Below, piece by piece: positions 60,774 to 64,000 of a stretch of DNA of 64,000 bases (positions are counted from its first letter, which is position 1; each line of letters starts with the position of its first letter). The notes beneath the pieces are model-generated. The model was given only the letters and a program-made list of their open reading frames with translations, had not been told where the DNA came from and made no database searches. Origin of the DNA: Cohnella candidum (GTDB lineage: Bacteria > Bacillota > Bacilli > Paenibacillales > Paenibacillaceae); assembly GCF_003713065.1 (NCBI RefSeq), contig NZ_CP033433.1:2143001-2207000 (forward strand). The letters are read 5' to 3'. Both the position numbers and the translations under genes were made by a program.

Positions 60774-61742
60774 TTACGGCGAGTTCCCGCGCGGACCGTC
60801 TTCCGGCGGGTTGCGTCCCCCCGCAAAAGCCAGCATTTCCTCCGTCATCTTTTCCAGCGTGAAGCGGGGACGGAAGCCCCACTCGTTTTCCGCCGCCGTC
60901 GTATCCAGCGAATCCGGCCAGCTCTCGGCGATTCTCTGCTTAAGCGGATCCACGCGGTAATGCAGCCGAAAGTCCGGGATATGCTTGCGGATTTCCGCGG
61001 CCAGCATCTCCGGATCCGCACTCATCGCGGTTACGTTATACGCATTGCGGTGAACCAACCCCGATGGATCCGCTTCCATAAGCTGAATGACGGCTTCCAC
61101 CGCATCGGGCATGTACATAAAATCCATGAAAGTGCCGGCGGCGATATAGGACTCGTATCCCCCATGCCTAGCGGCCGCGAAATAGATGTCCACGGCATAA
61201 TCGGTCGTTCCCCCTCCGGGAGGCGCCGTGTGGGAGATGAGCCCGGGAAACCGGAGGCCGCGGGTATCCACGCCGTACTTTAGAAAATAATACTGGCAGA
61301 GCAGTTCACCCGCGACCTTGTTCACTCCGTACATCGTAACGGGCCGTTGGACCGTCACCTGCGGCGTCCGATCCTTGGGAGCGTCCGGCCCGAATACGCC
61401 GATGGAGCTGGGCGTGAACAATTGGGCGTTCAGTTCGCGGGCCGTCTCCAGCGCGTTTAAGAGACCGCCCATGTTGATCTCCCAAGCCAGCAGCGGATCC
61501 CTCTCCGCTCTCGCGGACAACAGTGCCGCCAGATGGAGGATCGAATCGGCTCCGTATCGCTTGGCCGTATCGTAAAAAGCACGGCGATCGGTCACGTCGA
61601 GCTGGACGTAAGGTCCTTGCTCCTTGTCCGGCGGCCTGATATCCGTCGCGATTACGTGGTCCTCACCATATATGCGCCTGAGACGAGGGACGAGTTCGCT
61701 GCCGATCTGGCCCATCGAGCCGGTAACCAGGATGGTTTTCAT
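60774..61742 (-). CDS. NAD-dependent epimerase-type L-threonine 3-dehydrogenase
   Basis: A 322-residue extended short-chain dehydrogenase. Rossmann motif [15 protein letters not shown], catalytic Tyr-x3-Lys in [14 protein letters not shown], and [12 protein letters not shown] before it. The length and pairing with kbl identify the threonine dehydrogenase of the UDP-galactose-epimerase-like type rather than the zinc enzyme. It oxidises threonine to 2-amino-3-ketobutyrate, the substrate of the upstream gene's product. The start overlaps the kbl stop by ATGA. Confidence 0.9.
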   Translation of the reverse strand: MKTILVTGSMGQIGSELVPRLRRIYGEDHVIATDIRPPDKEQGPYVQLDVTDRRAFYDTAKRYGADSILHLAALLSARAERDPLLAWEINMGGLLNALETARELNAQLFTPSSIGVFGPDAPKDRTPQVTVQRPVTMYGVNKVAGELLCQYYFLKYGVDTRGLRFPGLISHTAPPGGGTTDYAVDIYFAAARHGGYESYIAAGTFMDFMYMPDAVEAVIQLMEADPSGLVHRNAYNVTAMSADPEMLAAEIRKHIPDFRLHYRVDPLKQRIAESWPDSLDTTAAENEWGFRPRFTLEKMTEEMLAFAGGRNPPEDGPRGNSP

Positions 61743-62938
61743 GACGGCGTCCCATCCAGCAGCTTCGACCGGACCCTCCCGTACACGGACAGCACCCGAT
61801 CCAGCATTTCTTCGGTGTGGGCGGCGGTCGGCATGTTGCGGATTCTTCCTTTTCCCTTCGGCACCGTCGGGAAAACGATCGCCTTGGCGTAAACTCCTTC
61901 CTCGATCAACGCTTGGCTGAACCGTTGAGTCAGTTTTTCTTCCCCGATGATGCACGGCGTGATCGGCGTTTCCGAGCTTCCCGTGTCGAAGCCCAGCTTG
62001 ATCAATCCCTGCCGCAAATAGGCCGCGTTATGCCACAGCTTCCGCTGGAGGTCCTCGCTGCTCTGTAGGATGTCCAGCGCCGCAATGCACGCGGCGACGA
62101 TGGACGGAGGCAGCGCCGTGGAGAACAAGAACGGCCGGCTCCGCACTTTGAGCCAATCGATCAAATCTTTGCGCCCCGCCACGTAGCCTCCGACGACGCC
62201 GATCGCTTTGGAAAGCGTACCGATCTGCAAATCCACCCGATCCGACAAGCCGAAATGCTTCACCGTCCCCGCTCCGCGGCCCAGCACGCCGGAACCGTGC
62301 GCGTCATCCACGTACGTGATCAGGTCGTATCGCTCCGCGATCTCCACGATGTCCGGCAGCTTAGCTATATCGCCGTCCATCGAGAAGACGCCGTCCGTGA
62401 TCACCATCAGCTTCCCATACGCCCCGGAATTCCGGGCTTCTTGGGCTTTCCGCTCCAGGTCCTCCATGTCGGAGTGCCGGAAACGGATGATTTTCGCACG
62501 GGACAACCGGCACCCGTCGATGATCGACGCATGATTCAGTTCGTCCGACAGGATCGCATCGCCGTCATCCATGATCGCCGAAATGGCCGCCATGTTGCAG
62601 TTGAATCCGGACTGATACGAGATCGCCGCTTCCGTACCTTTGAAGGCGGCCAATTTCTCCTCGAGCTCCGCGTGGATGTCCATCGTGCCGTTGATCGTAC
62701 GAACCGCGCCCGCGCCGACTCCGTATCGCTCCAGGGCTTCGGCTGCCGCCCGGACGAGCCTGGGATCTCCCGCGAGCCCCAGGTAATTGTTCGAAGACAT
62801 GTTGACCAGTTCCCGCCCGCGGATGCGGATCGTCGGCCCGTTTGCCCCTTCCAGTACGTCGATTTCATTGTATAACCCGTTCTGCTTGAGCTCCGCCAAA
62901 TTGCGCGACAAAAACGCCGCTAACGCAGTGCTCGACAT
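61739..62938 (-). CDS. kbl: Glycine C-acetyltransferase (2-amino-3-ketobutyrate CoA ligase)
   Basis: A 399-residue PLP enzyme of the alpha-oxoamine synthase family. [36 protein letters not shown] and the PLP Lys in [13 protein letters not shown] are present. Cleaves 2-amino-3-ketobutyrate to glycine and acetyl-CoA with the partner dehydrogenase. Two starts are possible: GTG 62947 (GAGGG at 7 nt) or ATG 62938 (GGGG at 8 nt); the ATG gives the family's usual N-terminal length. First gene of the two-gene operon. Confidence 0.92.
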   Translation of the reverse strand: MSSTALAAFLSRNLAELKQNGLYNEIDVLEGANGPTIRIRGRELVNMSSNNYLGLAGDPRLVRAAAEALERYGVGAGAVRTINGTMDIHAELEEKLAAFKGTEAAISYQSGFNCNMAAISAIMDDGDAILSDELNHASIIDGCRLSRAKIIRFRHSDMEDLERKAQEARNSGAYGKLMVITDGVFSMDGDIAKLPDIVEIAERYDLITYVDDAHGSGVLGRGAGTVKHFGLSDRVDLQIGTLSKAIGVVGGYVAGRKDLIDWLKVRSRPFLFSTALPPSIVAACIAALDILQSSEDLQRKLWHNAAYLRQGLIKLGFDTGSSETPITPCIIGEEKLTQRFSQALIEEGVYAKAIVFPTVPKGKGRIRNMPTAAHTEEMLDRVLSVYGRVRSKLLDGTPS

Positions 62939-63048
62939 TTCGGCCACCCCATTCCCTCACGTGATCAAGACGCGGTTTACGATGGTGATGCCCTGACGTT
63001 CTATATTCACGTTCGCCTATGCATATGCGGGCTTGAGGGCTTTCTTCC

Positions 63049-64000
63049 TTAGAAGGCCCAGTTTCCTTTGCGGAATACGGGCTCTAGCCGTCCGTCCGCC
63101 GTTTCCCCGTCGATGTCCATGTCGGCCGTACCGATCATGAAATCCACGTGGGTGTTGCTGTCGTTCAGCCCCGCCTTCAGCCGCTCTTCCGGGCTCAAAT
63201 TCTTCCCGTTCTCCAGGCAGAATGCGAACGACTGCCCAATGGCCAAATGGCTGGAAGCATTCTCGTCGTATAAGGTCTGGTAAAAAATGAGGTTGGAATT
63301 CGAGATAGGAGAATCATGCGGTACGAGAGCCACTTCGCCCAAATAACGGGCGCCCTCGTCCAGGTCGAGCAACCCTTTGAGCGCCTCATAGCCTTGCTCC
63401 GCCTGGAAGTCCACGACCTTGCCGTTCTCGAATTTCATCGCGAAATTCTCGATGATGTTGCCCTGGTAACTAAGCGGCTTCGAGCTGCGCACGTAACCGT
63501 TCGTTCCCTCGCGGCTCGGGGACGTGAACACTTCTTCCGTCGGAATATTTGGGCTGAAAGAAGCCCCTTTCTCATTCATGGCCGAAGCTCCGGCCCAAAT
63601 ATGGCCTTTCGGCAGCTCTACGGTCAATTCGGTGCCGTCAGCGCGGTAATGCAGCTTGCGGTACTGTTTTTGGGTCAAATACTCCCGCTTCGATTGCAGG
63701 GACGCGGAGTGCTGCTCCCAATTTCCGACCGGGTTGTCGCCCGTCACTCTTGAAGCTTGGAAGATCGCTTCCCACAAGGCTTGAACGGCTTCGTCCCCGT
63801 CAAGATCGGGAAAGACCATCTTGGCCCAAGCCCGGGAGGCGGCGCCGATGATCGTCCAGGAGAACTTGTCGGAGGTCATATGCTGCCTCCATTTGGACAG
63901 CGCTTTGCCCGCCGCTTTGGAGTATGCCGCGATACGGTCAGGCGCCGCGTCTTTCAGCAGTTCCGGGTCTCTAGAATCGATCAGGAGATAAGCGCCGACG
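63049..64000 (-). CDS. Aminopeptidase of family M29 (AmpS/PepS type), N-terminus cut by window edge
   Basis: The frame is open to the right edge (VGAYLLIDSRDPELL just inside), so only the last 317 residues are visible. Motifs of M29 peptidases include HIWAGASAMNEKGASFSPNIPTE, VRSSKPLSYQGNIIE, ENFAMKFENGKVVDF and the metal-binding THVDFMIGTADMDIDGE near the C-terminus. Cobalt- or zinc-dependent removal of N-terminal residues in the cytoplasm. The ATG at 63879 is internal; the upstream sequence continues the conserved domain. Confidence 0.9.
   Translation of the reverse strand, partial: VGAYLLIDSRDPELLKDAAPDRIAAYSKAAGKALSKWRQHMTSDKFSWTIIGAASRAWAKMVFPDLDGDEAVQALWEAIFQASRVTGDNPVGNWEQHSASLQSKREYLTQKQYRKLHYRADGTELTVELPKGHIWAGASAMNEKGASFSPNIPTEEVFTSPSREGTNGYVRSSKPLSYQGNIIENFAMKFENGKVVDFQAEQGYEALKGLLDLDEGARYLGEVALVPHDSPISNSNLIFYQTLYDENASSHLAIGQSFAFCLENGKNLSPEERLKAGLNDSNTHVDFMIGTADMDIDGETADGRLEPVFRKGNWAF

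Noticed and set aside
1-64000. tRNA, rRNA, prophage, transposase or integrase genes
   Set aside because: No cloverleaf, rRNA segment or mobile-element protein was recognised on either strand by reading.

Overview
The window (64 kb, GC-rich) looks like a chromosome segment of a Paenibacillaceae bacterium (Paenibacillus or Cohnella type). Gram-positive signs are lipoprotein solute-binding proteins with Ser/Pro/Ala linkers, strong Shine-Dalgarno sites with many TTG and GTG starts, an LTA-synthase-type sulfatase, CcpA-like cre sites and Fur boxes. There are no rRNA or tRNA genes, phage genes, insertion sequences or CRISPR arrays.

Layout. 1-16 kb: a carbohydrate locus. A LacI-type regulator with four matching operators sits beside a lipoprotein sugar-binding protein, a MalF-type permease fused to an extracellular seven-bladed propeller, a MalG-type permease, three consecutive GH78-like genes (one frameshifted), a GH20 hexosaminidase and a truncated secreted protein. 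A metallo-beta-lactamase-fold gene shares the regulator. 16-21 kb: acetylxylan esterase, D-amino-acid aminotransferase, LTA-synthase-like sulfatase, thymidine kinase and a YneQ-like protein. 21-27 kb: two tandem secreted paralogues of unknown function and a second sugar ABC transporter. 27-38.5 kb: an amino-sugar locus (nanE, DUF4127 gene, FAD oxidoreductase, ROK kinase, Gfo/Idh/MocA, TIM-barrel epimerase, PhnP-like hydrolase, phosphoesterase, GNAT, RpiR regulator). A recurring GGATATT-N3-TTC motif lies before its transcription units and those of the neighbouring transporter. 38.7-44.8 kb: nitronate monooxygenase and a Fur-controlled siderophore uptake set. 44.9-50.7 kb: a dipeptide/oligopeptide transporter whose DppC-type permease is frameshifted. 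51.4-58.6 kb: a signalling cluster with two receiver-STAS-like response regulators, a class III adenylate cyclase, a membrane CheA-like kinase fused to a CheX-like phosphatase domain, and a diguanylate cyclase preceded by a c-di-GMP-I riboswitch. 58.7-64 kb: an unknown protein, a lipoprotein esterase, a YdjO-like zinc protein, the kbl/tdh threonine-degradation pair and a truncated M29 aminopeptidase.

The most unusual observation is a set of three intergenic elements (21.1, 29.7 and 51.2 kb). Each holds four roughly 25-bp semi-palindromic units whose centres are spaced 50-51, 61-62 and 50-51 bp, about five, six and five helical turns. Unit sequence differs between elements but geometry is conserved. 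Two single-base homopolymer frameshifts (near 4473 and 47737) could be real lesions or assembly errors and should be settled first.
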